Assembly (NCBI RefSeq): GCF_003369915.1
Contig: NC_046674.1
Span: 9,548,001 to 9,612,000, forward strand
Direction: 5' to 3'
Length of the DNA stretch: 64,000 bases
From: Drosophila miranda
Lineage: Eukaryota > Arthropoda > Insecta > Diptera > Drosophilidae
Positions within the stretch are counted from its first letter, which is position 1. Every line of letters starts with the position of its first letter. Position numbers and translations under genes: made by a program. Of the stretch, positions 1 through 13,881 are shown piece by piece. The notes beneath the pieces are model-generated. The model was not told the origin of the DNA, searched no databases, and saw only the letters and a list, made by a program, of their open reading frames with translations.

Positions 1-971
1 GGAGATTGAGGATTGAAATGGAAATGGGAATGGGAAATGCTTTTGACGCCATCAACTCCACTTACAGACAGACCAGATCGGTGGTCGGTGGTCGGTGGTC
101 GGGAGGTGGGGGTTGGGGGGTCAGCCTTCGACTGGGACTTGCATCTTTTGTAGGCCATCCAGTGCGCTGCAGCACTTCTGTTGCACGTTGCACTCCTCCA
201 CTGACACACTGACATTTGATTGCAGCTGCCGCTGCTGCTGCTGTTGCTGCTGCTGACAACTTGACACAATTTTTAATAAGAGACGACGATGGCAATGGCG
301 ACAGCAAGCCGACCGACCAAAGTGTCAATTTCCCTGGCAATGGAAAAGCCATGACTCGAATCAGAGACATCAGAGCATATCGATGGTTAAGACTCATTTT
401 GGGGGCAGACAGACAGACAGACAGACGATCGACTGCAGGCATTTTGAATTTGAAAGGCCTTTGCTGTCGGATATTACAAGTGCTTTATGGATAAACATTT
501 GAACGGCATACTACAGTTGCAGTTGCAAAAAAGATACTTTGCCCCTGCAGCAACTCGCCCCCACTCCTACCCCCACACCGCAGATACAATTGTGGCCTGG
601 CCTGGTCTGTGTGGTTTGCCTGGTCATTTGTCAGATATTTCTATGGGGCAAGCAAACACTTGTGGGTTGTGGATTGTGGATTGTGGGTCTTTCGGTTGCA
701 TGCAAAACTTGTAGATACTTCTGTCCCAGAAACAGAAACAGAAGTCCACACAGAAGGAGAAGGTGGAAGGTGTATGGGAGGTGGATGGACGGCAGCTCAA
801 TTATGTGCGAAGATTCCATCGAAATCATTAAAATAACAAATTGGGCACGAGAAAAAAACATGGACACAAAAGCCACAAAACTCCTTTTTGGCCACAAACA
901 AAATTGAGTTGAAGTTGCAGTGGCAGTGGCAGTTGCAGCCAGTCTCGGATGAAGAATGGAATGGAGTGTAA

Positions 972-1060
972 AAGGAGGAGGTGGAGGTGGAGGAGGAGTA
1001 GGAGGTGGAGGAGGAGGTGGAGGAGGAGGTGGAGGAGGAGGTGGAGGAGGAGTAGGAGGT
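972..1060. repeat. GGA/GGT-rich purine repeat
   Basis: Imperfect trinucleotide-type array of GGAGGT and GGA units, purine-rich on the + strand. It explains the artefactual Arg/Trp and Ser/Leu-rich open frames here. Confidence 0.85.
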
Positions 1061-1847
1061 TGCTTGGACTAAGTGGCATGGAAAACCGCAGAAAGCAAAA
1101 TGGTGCAAAAAGGGTACAAAACACAGACGGGGACATGCTTCAATTATGGACAGAAACAGAGAGAGATAGAGATAGAGAGGGAGGGAGAGAGGGCGGAGCA
1201 GCAGCAAAGAAGGATTGGAATGCAGGGAAATACTGAGAGACCACAGAAATAGATAGAGAGAGAGAGCGCTTTGCTTTCTATCCCCATCCCCATCCCCAAC
1301 CCAAACCCAAACCATCCCTATCATCATGAAGTCATCGAAGTTTATCGTCATCATCATCATCATCTGTCCATTGGCCACAGTAGAGGCCGCAGAAACAGCC
1401 ACAAACGGCTGAAAAACCTGGTAAAAAAAAAGCAAGAGTTTCTTTATGGGCTAAAAGCGTGTACAGGGGGCGTGGCATACGAAATGGAAATTTATGCCAC
1501 AAGATACGAGTCGAGTACAACTTTTAGCCACAATATATGTGTCATTTGTGGCACAGCCTCCGTCTCAGGCCTGAGTCTGAGTCTAAGTCTCAGTCCCAAA
1601 GATAGATGCTGCTGCTCCCTCCGACAAGCACTAATTGAGTTCAAAGATCGCACATGGAAAAGTGGAAAATTCCGGGGAACTTTGCTCAGGTTTTTATTAA
1701 TCATCTTCGAGAGAGAGAGAGAGAGAGGGGAGGAGGAGGATGGCAGTGACTGGGTCTGGGCTGTTGGTTCCCATGCACCCATAACACGACCGCATCTTCA
1801 ATCAACGTCAAAACAGAGAAATACTCGCTCAAAAGAGCAGAGGAGTC

Positions 1848-1931
<84 letters not shown>
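1848..1931. repeat. (TGGC)n tetranucleotide microsatellite
   Basis: About 21 uninterrupted copies of CTGG/TGGC. It reads as Trp-Leu-Ala-Gly on + and Gln-Pro-Ala-Ser on -, which creates false open frames. It is very likely length-polymorphic. Confidence 0.95.
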
Positions 1932-4178
1932 TTGCCTGGCTGCTGCCTGGGACCCCAGAAGGCCGCGAAAATTAATGAGCAAATCTCTCGCCCTAGACAT
2001 TTTTTACATAGGAGTGCGACGGACGACCGGACCAACGGACGGCTATATCGAGTTTGACTCCTCGCTTGCCCGCTCCGCATATATGGGGAGGCATTCAGGC
2101 AGGCGACAGGCATGTTGTGGCATGGGGCAGGCGCAACAAAGTAGTCCGTTGTAGTAGTCCAGGATGCATCCTAAAGCATCCCAAAATGGTTGGCGGGCAT
2201 TGGACATATGGATGATGGCACTGCAATTGATTGTGACAGGTTTATGCGCAACGAATTGTCGCGAAATCAAAAGGGGAGCAGGGGAGAAGATGCTGCAATT
2301 TGGAGTGGGAATGGAATCTGGAGAAGATTAAAGGATAGACATTCTTCAAATACACAAACGGAAGATTGAATGAAGATTCATTCGATATTAGTGCGAAATC
2401 ATTTAAAGAAAACATTCTATAAGGCTAAAATATCCACTGATCCAGTGATTAAATATCCAATATATCAGGTAAAAGCTGAAATTTCCACACTGGTTATATG
2501 AAAGAAATTTAAGTCCCTGAAAGGCACGATTTTGTAATCAAAAAGTGGCACAAAATCATAAAAGCTAGCACTTAAGAAGCTATTAATGATGCAATGGAAA
2601 GGTTTAGAATTTAAGTGCAACCCTCGTGAACCCATGAAAATTACTGTGCGGCAACAGAAGAGTTTAGTTTCCCCATAAAAGCAATACACGATATACGCCA
2701 ACGCATAAACCTCAATTTCATGCGAAACCGTCTCTCCCAGAGCATCAGTGGCATCGCATCCTCTAACAACAGCAGAATCTCTGGGACTGAGACTGGGTAC
2801 TGGGTACTGGATACTGGGGACTGGGGACTGATGTTAGCCTGGCCCACAGAGCAGCCAGAGAGCAGCCAGCAGTTGTTGGGTAATTTGATAGGCGACAACT
2901 AGCCAAGCAACGGACTTGTGGTGGAAAGCTGGGCCTGCAAGCAGGAAAAAAGTATCGCAGCCAACCGTGTGCGTATCTTTTACAGCGCAACAAGCAAGTG
3001 CAACTAATAAATTAATGTGCCTGGCAGGCAAACCAGAGGACAGAAGATACAGGAGAGTGGTGTGGAGTGGAGTGGAGTGTACTGGTGGACTGATGGTGGT
3101 GGCAACAACTACTCATAGCTGAGGCTGAGGCTGTCACCTGGGCAGCAAAATGAAAGCTACAAGCGGGTACAAGCGGACTGCTGGAGCTGCAACTGCGGAT
3201 CATAGCGTGCTAAATTTGCCATCCAGTTGGCATGTCAATGAGAGATATAAGCCCCTCCACACCACACCACGAACCACCGACGAACACTTGGGGAAGTATC
3301 TCAGAGGTAGTCTCTCTCTCTGTCTCCCCTTCTGTCTGTGGAATGCACTGCGTTTGCATACAAGATGAGCAGTGGTATTCAGATTCAGATTCAGTCTTCA
3401 GTCTGCAGCAGAGAGTGTGAAGATCGAGAGACTAAAGGAGGTGGCGGATGAGGAGGAGAAGGTGGAGGCTGCTGCTGACCTGCATAACGGTGCCGCAACG
3501 AACCGACGACCACAGAATGAGAATAAGACTCCATCTCCAGCTCCAGCTCCACTCCGATCCGCTCGATCTGCCTCTCTTTATCATTATCTATAATAACAGA
3601 GAAGAGAGAAGAGACCCAGCCAGACCGAGACCGAGACCAACAGAACAGATGACCGCAACGGAGAGTCGAATGGAGATCCGAATGGAGAGTGAAGAGTGGA
3701 GAGTCGAGAGTGGAGAGTGGAGAGTGGAGTGTCCGCGGAGCGGGATGCCGCATCGAGCTTTCATAATGCTGTCCATTTTGATTATCATTCACTTAATTAT
3801 GATTGATAGCTGTAAATGCTGAGCCATGAGCAGCCATGTATCTAATAGATACATTCTAGCCAATGGAGGGGATTGCCTTTACTGTTAACCGAACATGAAC
3901 GTATCTACTTATCAATCAATCTATCTATCTATCTATCCATCTTTCTCTTCTTTCACTGTATCTTTATCTGTATCTGTATCTGTATCCATGAAATGCAAAT
4001 CCGCAAGTATCTGCAACTGCGGCAATTGTCGCAAATGCCAACTGCGGATGCGGCTACGGATGCGGATGATCCTCTTTCCATCTCTGATGGACACCTTTTT
4101 TTGCGCCCCTCGTTCAATAGTTATGCCTCTGGCATTTAGCTGCACACACAGCAAAAAGATACCAAGATACAAACATAA

Positions 4179-4179
<1 letters not shown>

Positions 4180-4216
<37 letters not shown>

Positions 4217-4217
4217 G
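4180..4217. repeat. (ATAG)n microsatellite
   Basis: About nine copies of AGAT/ATAG, followed at once by a short run of GGTT units. Confidence 0.9.
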
Positions 4218-5700
4218 ATTGGTTGGTTGGTTGGTGAAGTGGAATGGGTATAGGGATTGGTATTTGCTTTATATTTTGCCGACTTGCTGTTTTTTTCTGC
4301 CTCAGCCAAAGACGACACATTAATGATGGACTCCCCTCCGATGTGGCAGCCACACATTTATAAGAAAAGGAGGCAGATCCATAAAGAAGTTCCTTTGGCA
4401 TCCGATAATGCTTTAGAACAATGTTAAAAAAAACTCTCCGTGAAGGGAAAGTAAAGAAGTTACTTGGGAATCCAAGGAAATTCTTGCAGAAGAGAAGATT
4501 CATCGAAGGAAAGTGAAGATTCGTTGATAGATACTCGTAGAACTTACATTACTCTTCTTGGGTATTTTGAATCATATTATACACAAATCTGCCCAGATAC
4601 AGGGAATACCCAGGGTTTCGATGCAGTTTCCATTCACGATTTTCTAGGAAAGGGAAACTGTCGGACAAGCAACTGTTTCTAAGCAAAATAGTTCCCCTTC
4701 GGAGTAAGACTACTTTGAATCCCATTGAAATGCCGATCAAAGCTTGTGCAACATGCGGCAACATCCAACTAATATAGACATTAGCCTGCCCTTTGCATCG
4801 GCTCTCCCGTTTATCAAAGAATCACTGCAGCGGCAGCCACATGCTGCCCTTTTCCAAGCGGAAGCTTATAATTAACACAGAAAAAATACAGACAGAAAGA
4901 CGGAAAAACAGAGGGACAGACAGACAGATGGACAGGGGGAAAACCAGTGCACAGAAAGGCAGAGAAAAATGTAAAATGTAAAGTGGAAAATGGAAAATGC
5001 AAAGCGCGTAATGTCGGCATCTTTATCTCTCACCGCTTTTTCTCGTACTGCCGCTGCTGCTGCTCCAAAGGAAAAGCCATGCGAAAGAAAAGATTGTCAG
5101 AGATGCAAAACAAAAGCCGAAATGTAACCGCAGGGCCCGCTCTGGCAGGAGGAGGTCGGGGAGGAGGCGACTTTGGCGGTGAATGAGATGTGCAATGTGC
5201 GCTACTTTGATAAAAACATAGGAAAATGGCATGGAAAAGTACAAAGAAAACTGCGAAAGAAAGTCCAATAAAGAAAGTGTTTGGCCCCAAGGCCCCAAAA
5301 AGCAGCCCCAGAGACAGAGCAGAGGGGCGGCAGCGGCAGAGAACTGCATATTATATTAGAGACAAAAGACATCTCCATCTCTGCTCCGCTCTTCCCTGCT
5401 CCTCACTGCAGTAATTAGGCTGCCGATGGAATTATTTGCAGTCTCTTTTTTTTATTTAATTTGAAGTACCTCTAGAGAACCCCAATGCCCCAGTCCCCCT
5501 GGAAAGTTAATGGCTTGTTTAAATGTTAATTGTAACCATCTCTCGGGGCTCGGGGCCCGGGGCTCGGGCTCGGGCTCCCCTTCAAAAACAAATCACAGCA
5601 AACCATTCAAATTCAAATTAAAGTGAGAAGAATTTACTCTTTTTGCCATATTGTTGAAATGTTTAGGCCATTATTTTGACACAACCAAATACTAATTTCG

Positions 5701-5813
5701 CTTTCTTTACATTTCTTTCTTCTTTCTTTCTTTCTTTGCAGGTAAGCTACCGATTCTCAATCACACAATGACCACGGACTGGGCCCCCCCCCCCTCGACA
5801 TTTTGCGGTACGT
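5701..5813 (+). promoter_or_regulatory. Candidate recursive splice (ratchet) site in a long intron
   Basis: A long pyrimidine tract of CTTT units runs into TTTGCAG (acceptor ending at 5,741). GTAAGC follows with no gap at 5,742, so acceptor and donor are directly juxtaposed. This is the consensus of zero-length-exon ratchet points known from long Drosophila introns. A second donor-like GTACGT lies 66 bases downstream at 5,808, which resembles an RS-exon arrangement. The orientation matches the gene at 14.4-18.0 kb. Seen directly: the sequence. Inferred: its use in splicing. Confidence 0.6.
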
Positions 5814-8800
5814 GAGTGGCAGCCACAAAGAAGGGGCCTAAATCTTTTTGGAGGAAAGAAAAGCCCCAGAGGCAGTGCTTCGACCATAGTTTATTATGCG
5901 TGTATTAGCGGTAAAAGGCCACAAACCAACAGAAACGAAACCCAAACATTTTGACCGTTTTTGGTTGGAGGTAAATGACCAGAACGCACAGACCGGACTG
6001 AGGAACGGAATCCGGAGCCCAAGACCCAGAACCTATCTCTTCGGGTTATGGATTCCATGCCCATGCTGCTTGCACCTTTATTTCTGTCTATATTTGTTCA
6101 AAGGTTGGGGGGCTATTTGTCTTACAAGTTAAGGGCGAAAGAACATGGAAGAAAGTGATGACCAATCAGTGTTTTCGGTTATGGAAAGTGATTTTTGTGG
6201 AAGAAAATTAACATGGTGATGAACAGGTGCCTGAGAGGGAGAGAGTACTGAAAGGGAATAAGCTATTGCAAGGCTTTTGGGATAAGCATAGAACTATTCA
6301 ACTTGAAGCTTAAGATCATATCAACAGCTTTGCAAACCATTGAGTGAAAGACTTGTCTTTGAAGCCAACTGAAGCTTGGTCGAAATAGGATTTAGATATT
6401 TTCAAGTTAAGCCACTGAAAATTCTCTTCTGGCAAGTGAAATATTTCATTAAAAGTTTCCACATATCCAACGGTCCCAAGGCAAGCCCCTTTCCGCTTTT
6501 CAAAAAAATACATGTTCCAAGCATCCGCTCCGAAAAGAGACCCAGAGATCCCCAACACCACACCACTCCACACTCCAGAAGGCTAATGTCCGACTTCCCT
6601 TTGGTATCATGACCGAATCGTTACCGTAATGGCAGCCACATTAACTTTGTCCCACAAAGTGTCCCAAAAAGCGAGAGAAGCACAGAAAAAAAAAAACGAG
6701 AAACAGAGCACAGAGTCGAGTAAATGTAAGTCATAAACGTACATTAAAAACCATATCATATCTGGCATTTAAACTCATTAAGGGTTCAACAAACCTTAAC
6801 CAACGACCAGCGACCATAGAGCGAAAGAACTACTGTTAAGGAGAGGAGACCCCAGAGACCCGAGAGACACCGAACACCGAAAACCGGACCTCTGTCCGAG
6901 AAGAGCACAGGGCTCCCTAGTGGCAGAAAACTAGAACAATAAACTCGGCCAACAGCAGTAAACAAAAAACAGTACTACTCGTAAATAGAGAGAGAGAGAG
7001 GAGAGAGGAGAGGGCAATAAAAATATTATTATTACGGCATTCTGGGCATTACGGAAGCATAGGAATCGTGTAATTCTCGTAAAGATCTTATGAAGAATGA
7101 GAGAGGGGGAGGGAGGAAGGGGCTTATGACCAGACATATTCCAACAGAATCCTACAGCTGGAATAATGGCATTAGAAACAAATTAGAACAAATTAACGTC
7201 TGGCAGAACGTTGACACATTAAACGGATTCTGATTCCACATCCAATTCCGTTTCTGTTCCTGATTCTGATTCGACAATGACGACGATGACGTTGGCTCTG
7301 ACAGTGTGACAATTATGATCACGTCTTTGGTCATTATTCCGGAATTGGTTATGGAATGTGGCAGCTGCTGCTGTTGCTGTTGCTGCGGCAGTGGCTGCTG
7401 CGGTTGCCCCATTGGATTATTCAATATGCCTTTTTGCAAAGCCAAATCATGTAATTGCCTTAAATGCGGCTGCTGCTGCTGTTGCAATCTCTAGGGGTAT
7501 CTTCATCTTCATCTTCAATCTACCATCTTCCATCTTATGTGCCGCAGCTCCACTTTTGTTTGCTGTTTGACAAGTTATGCGCACGGCAGTAGCAAAAAAT
7601 TGTAACACCGCCGAAGATGGATATCAGTTACGCATGCGCGGAGAGTAGGGGAGATTCCACTTTGGGATGGCCTGAATGTCTAGGCCGAGTCCCAAGATTT
7701 CGCTACAGAGATGGTGGCGCGTTAAAGAAAGAAATGAGAGAAGGACCTCCACGATTCACTAAGCAAGGGTTGCATGTGTGGATTTATTTGCTTAGGGGTT
7801 ATCCTAAGAAATAGTTAGAAGAAACCCATCTGCAGATACTATAGCATGGAGATCCCTGAATCTCTAAACTCTGCAACTTTTGTGGGATATTTTTTCTTCA
7901 TTTGAATCTTCATTCTCCTATCCTTCCAAAAGAATCAATAGATGATGGTCTGTGCCACACTTCTCTCTACCCGAACCATATCGAGTGGGTTCCACCATCG
8001 TTCGTTCCTTTTCCTGAAAACCAATCTTGGCTTTCATGAAGCCATAAACTGAACTCTAACCTACAGAGAGCGAGATTTATACGCAGAACCACATCCGTTA
8101 GAGCCCCTCACTTTACGAGTATGGTATGCCTTCCCTTTGCATTCCCCACCTTTGGCGCTTGGCTTGTTATAAAAATATCGACAATCAAGTTTGACGATTT
8201 ATTGAACATTTTAATTACAACCCGCGGACATGAAGCACTCCAGAGTTTTGAGAGAGTGTTGAGATCTTCAGAGGAGTGGCTGGGGGCTACACAAAAAAAA
8301 ACACACACAATCCACAGAAGAGAAACAGTAGAGAATCAGAGGAGGAAGTGGATTTGGATGTGGAATGGAAGAGCCACAGCTGGAGGTATTCGACACTTGA
8401 CTGTGGAATGACTTTTACTGGGAGAAGCAGCATCCATTGGTGGCTGGATGCTGGATACTGGATGCCATGTTACGGTACGATGATAATGATGATGATGATC
8501 GCCGTGATCATGATTACTTGAACCTCAAAAGGGGGAAAAAGCGTTGGGCAAACAAATAAATAATGGTAAATAAATAAACAAACAAACAAGCGACTGACTT
8601 TGCGTGGATTTGCATGAGAAACTTCAGTTAACAACCGAAAAAAAAAGCCCAGCAACAAACACAGCTCCGAACATTCAACAGAAGTGCCAACGAGAGTGGC
8701 AGTTAAGCGCCGAGGGACCGAGGCTATTGATACCCTAGAAGACTGATCGGTTTCCATGAAACGATTGAAACTATAAATATCCCATAAGCGATCAGATAAC

Positions 8801-11800
8801 ATTCACTATGAGCTTCTTCTGCTATTTTTCGAAGAACTAGTAGAAAGGTATCGATATGATATACGAATAGCCAGTCCCGTCACTAAAAACAGCTGATTTT
8901 ATTAGCGTAGATTAAAAAAAATGCTTCTAGAGGTGTGAAAAATTATGCAAATATGAGGCTAATCGGAAATTTCTAAGAGATTCAAAGGTTCCCTTGATCT
9001 CCAGCTGTTGCCAACGCCCCTTCAAAAGAAAAGTATCCTCCGTCTGCGAAAAGAGTGGGTAGACACAAGCAATCCCCCACAAGTGCGCCTCAAGTGAAAT
9101 GTGTGTGTGCGAGAGAGTGTAAGATTTTCGGTAGCTTGTCGTGTCGTTGGATGTGAAAAAAAAAACAAAAAAAAAACGATAGAAAAAGGTCCGAAAAAGT
9201 AGAAGTAGAAATAGTAGAAAACCCCGGATACTCGCAGAGATACAAAGATACATCCGTGAGTAGACAAACTACTTGAAACTTCACGCTTTATAGATAACAA
9301 TGAAAACCAAAGGCCGAACCAACAACGAAAGTACTTGAAAAGCGATTTCATTTTCACTTTGAGCATAAAATTAAATAACAAGCAAACAAATAAACAGGGC
9401 CTTGGGCGGGGAGGGGGGAGGGTGGAAACCGGGGGCGAAGTAAAACTTAAATAATGGCAACTAATTTTGTGTTCTTTCTCGCTTCTCGCTTTAAATAGGG
9501 GGAGTGGGAGGGGGCTGCTGCCTCCGTGGAGGCTCGACAGAAAGTCATTCAAATACTTTCACATAATTAAATCAAATTTCGAAATGAAAATGAAATGAAA
9601 ATTATTTATTAATTGCAAAGGGGGGGGGGAACTTGCCTTAACTATGCAAATTTCCACAGAGCGAGAGAGAGAGTCTCTCTATCGGTTGAGAGCCTGAGAA
9701 GTAGCTAAAAAGCGGTGAAATTTTATGTTACGTTTTTTTTTGTGCAGCTTCAGCGTCTGCTGGAAGCTCTCTTCAAGCTGATTTGAATAACAAGTGGCGG
9801 GGTTTTCGCATCTGCAAGATATATAGATACAATATACAAGCTGCCGTTGCCGCTGCCACTGCCACTGCCTGCCTGTCAGTTACATGCGTTTAACTTTTGC
9901 TGCTGGCTGGTTGGCTGGCTGCTGCTGCTGTCTCTCATTAAAAGTAAATTTCGAGCTGCCGGCATAAATCAAGCCTCCAAATGGCGACTGAGTTACAAGA
10001 GAGGATATATGTATACAGCATATAGTGGTAGTGGTGGTAGTAGCCGGTGTAGTAGTGGTGGTACTTGAGGCTGCTGCTGCCTCGCCGACTTGAAATCCGA
10101 GAAGTGTTTCTGCTGACTGCAGGACTCTTGTTAGAGGCCACAAAAACACACACAAGCTGAAAAGTCAAGTGGCTTAGAGATTGAACGGCGAAGAAGATAG
10201 ATTAATGCTTAGGGACTGGGAGGAGCTAATTCGGGAGGATACTCGCAGAACGAATGGGTTAGAAGGAGGGTAAGCGGTGTTGCAGCTAATTCATTATCCA
10301 GTGAAAGATACTTTGCGAGTTCCCATTCCCGTTCCCGTTCCTTTTTTGGTGGCATTCGAATATTTCCGCTACAGATACAACTCAAAATTCTGCATTAATC
10401 CATCTTAATTTGGGAGCCCTTGTTCGGGCAGCCAGAAATGCAAAACCAATCCACCCAACGCCTCTGTCATTCAATCATGTATTTCCCGCAAAATACCAAA
10501 CATTTTCCGAATTTCCCCCATGAATGGCAGCTAATCAAGTGTCGGGCTAATCAAGTGCATGGGGGGCACTGCAACAAGTCAATAAGGCTGCAACATTGGC
10601 AAACAAATCACGCATACGCCATGGTACAAAGTTTCAGGCACTTTCCGGCAGCTGCCACTGTTTGCTGCATGTTTCTGCTATTTGTTGTGCAGTTTTGTGT
10701 TGTGTTGTTGTTCGGCGGTAAATACAAATACAAACACAAAAACAAAAACACAAACACAAACAAATTTTCAGCGTCATTTCCATAGGCGAAAAGCTATGAA
10801 AAATTAGCATTGAAGAAGGAGAAGAAAAAGCCTTGCAGCTCTACTAAAATGGAAAAACTTTAAGCAAAAAGAGTGGGACGGAGGACAGAGAGGACAGAGA
10901 GGAAAGAGGAAACAGCATTCTGGGCAAAAGGAAAATCAACGGAAATGTCACTTTCTTTTCAATCAAAACGCAATTCATGGCACTCCAAAAACCGAAACCA
11001 GCAAAAAACTACAGCGGGAAAAACTACAAAACTACAACAAAAAAAAGAAGAAAATAAACGAAACAACAACAACACGGAAAACAGAAAACAACTTGAGACC
11101 GTGAAAGGTCGCGGCGATGGGATTCCAAAGAGAGACCCGACTCTCGATCCCCGACTCTGACTTTGACTTCATCTCCAGCTCCGACTTCACCTCCGAGTCT
11201 CCGTCCCTCAGAGTCCCATAGTTGGAGTCCAACTGCAACTCCAAAAGTGACTTTAAATTGCAGGAAGCTTGCAGCAGGGAACACGATTTTCAAGTGGCAC
11301 TTGGGTGGCCAGGGAAGAGGGGGGAGGGGTTACCGGTTACGGGGGGATCTTCTCTCTTGCTAACTGCCACCGACTGAACTTTAACCTGTGTGAACAGCCA
11401 CACAGCAACAGCTACAGCAACAGCTACAGCGGACTGGAAAGCGGACAACAGAAAAACGCTTTAATTCGCGATTCGTGGAAAATTCTTTGCAGCCCCCAGC
11501 CCTCAGGCTCAGGGCCCTAGATAAGGGGTTACCCTTCCTCGATCCAGCGATCCCCTATCCAAGAGAATATACCCTGTATAGAGGATAGGTATTATGATTA
11601 CAAAGAAAGCATTTCCGACCTTCGAAATGATATTCTCGATAGACACAATCGTATGCCTCAGAAATGTTGATGCACCCACAGATGCATAACACTTCTCCCA
11701 GGGTATCCTTGGGTTCGTTTCCCCAAAGGCTTAAGCCTCTCTGATTCGTTTGCTTTGGCCCCTGTCCAACGAACATAGTAAATATTTAAAAATCTACTTA

Positions 11801-12670
11801 ACCAAAGTGAAAGAGACAGGCAACAATGAGAGTGGGGTTTCCCTGACTGCCTGCCACAAGGGGAGAGTACAGCCGGGGGGGGCGGGGGGCAAGTGGCGGC
11901 GACAGTTTGGACATTTGGGCAGAAGCGACAACCAGCTGACGCCAAATAGGGTACCTCTCCTCCGAGGAAAGAGGGGGCGGGCATAGAGACGGAGATGGTG
12001 AAAAATTCAATAATAATGGTTGAGGGTCAGTGTAAATCACTCTCAAAAAGGAGCTGCCACAACAATGAGGAGGGGAGCGGAGAGGGGAGAAAAAGTGGGA
12101 TACAGTGGGAGGTGGAAGTTGGACCTACCTGACAGTAGGTGGCTATGGCTATGGCTGTGGCTGCCTGGCAAATGACTGACATGGGAAGTACCCGCTGCCA
12201 TGCTCCCTCTGTCATTCCCCCCTTTTTTCCCCTGGTGGATCATGTGCCCTGTAATTTGCACTAAACCAAAGATGCTTTCAGTTCAATTATGTGCTAAGTA
12301 GGGGAAAGGAATCCTATCGTATTGTTAGCGGTTCTCCAGGGGAAAGGACTGTGTAATGGATGTACAAGTGGGTGAGAAAATGGGAGAAGGTAACGGTGAA
12401 GGAGAGAGTACAATAGATTGATGGTTGGTGAATCATCCAAAAGCAGAACAGCAGAATGGGGAGTTAAGTAGAGCGAGAGTACAGGCGTTCCATCGAAAGG
12501 GCAAAGGGTAAATGGATCTTCACGGATTTACCAAAAGAAGGAATTTAAAAAGGGTTAATCACTCGCCCATTTCCATATAGAACTTTTTACATTTCAAACA
12601 AATATTTGCATATAGAATATACGACTGTAAAGCATTCCATCTCCTAAAGATATAATATAACATAAAAGAT

Positions 12671-13094
12671 AATCTATTCTCTGCAAAGATCTATTCTCTT
12701 TTGAAGATATATTCTCTGTGAGGATCTATTCTCTCCTGAAGATCTATGTTCTCCTGAAGATCTACTCTCTGTGAGGGTCTATTCTCTCCTATCTTTAGGA
12801 GTTCTCTTCTGAGGACCTACTCTCTCCTGAAGATCTATTCTCTGCGAAGATCTATTCACTCCTGAAGATCTACTCTCTGTGAGGATCTATACTCTCCCGA
12901 AGATCTATTCTCTGCGCAGATCTACTCTAATCCTGAAGATCTACTCTCTCCTGAAGATATATTCTCTCCTAAAGATCTGTTCTCTACTGAAGACCTATTC
13001 TCTGTGAAGATCTACTCTCGCCTAAAGATATTCTCTCTGTATTCTCTCTGAAGATCTACTCTCTGTGTAAATCTATTCACTGTGAAATTCTTTT
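12671..13094. repeat. Degenerate 20-21-bp minisatellite
   Basis: About 20 diverged tandem units of the type GAAGATCTATTCTCTCCT, with CCTGAA and GTGAGG variants between the GATCTA cores. The units vary in length and sequence, so the array is old. No homology to a known element is recognised. Confidence 0.85.
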
Positions 13095-13858
13095 CGTAAT
13101 CAGTTTCCTCAATCAGTTCTCAAGTGCTTGAACCACTTCCATTCCATTTAACCAAGTCATCTCCATCTTCCATAGATTCACGAGTGCTTACTCTGATCAT
13201 TCATTATAATTGCGTTGGTTTATCTGCCATTTCCCCTCCCATAAATTCACTCTTGGCTCTAATAATTGCGTTAATCAGTCTTTAACTTGCTTTCTCTCTC
13301 TTTTTTCTTATTCTGAACTAATAAAATCATTAAGATACCTTTCATTCAGACCCCTTTCAAGATTCTCCTCGTTTTCCAAGAATCTTTACGCATTGATACA
13401 CAATAAACGTATCATATCATGCCTTTGTTTGCCTCTTGATTATGACAATGATAATGATGATGAATTACTAAAATAATTAAACAAATAATGAAAGAGAGGT
13501 GCCTCCGATTGCGACATAAATTTATCTCCCTACTGAAAGGTTCTCTTCGAAAGCAAAAACAAAGCTAAAAATGTAACTAAAAAACTTTTTAATAGCCAAA
13601 CAAAAGGAACGGGGGGGATCCATCAGAAGTTTCTAAATGAAAAACAACTCGGTTAAGAGGGAGGGGGAAGAGTGGGTAAACACACTGGGAAATACAGGAA
13701 GGAAGTGGCTGATGGGGCAGGGCAGGGCATGGCCATGGCATGCCATGGAAATTACCACAGCTCTCTCCCCCTCCCCTCCATTCTGACAAAGTAAAAGTGC
13801 GTTTGGCAGTTACCCAGGGTTACGAGTAGCAGAACAGAACTCGAAACACACATACACT

Positions 13859-13881
13859 GGATGGATGGATGGATGGATGGA
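13859..13881. repeat. (GGAT)n microsatellite
   Basis: Five to six copies of GGAT within the long intron or intergenic stretch. Confidence 0.85.

Noticed and set aside
797..1435. 212-codon open frame on -
   Set aside because: Poly-Ser/Thr and Leu/Tyr repeats come from the GGA array and CT tracts; no protein-like composition.
1271..1975. 234-codon open frame on + ending in Gly-Trp-Leu-Ala repeats
   Set aside because: Its C-terminal third is the (TGGC)n microsatellite and the rest is Ser/His-rich low complexity; no start context or splice logic supports it.
5742..5807. Short coding exon with ATG at 5,768 after the ratchet acceptor
   Set aside because: It would end in phase 1, and joining it to the exon at 14,432 gives the wrong frame for the conserved cysteine module. 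It is better explained as part of a recursive-splice arrangement.
12671..13094. CRISPR-like array
   Set aside because: Units are adjacent, diverged and lack unique spacers, and the DNA is clearly from an insect; it is a minisatellite.
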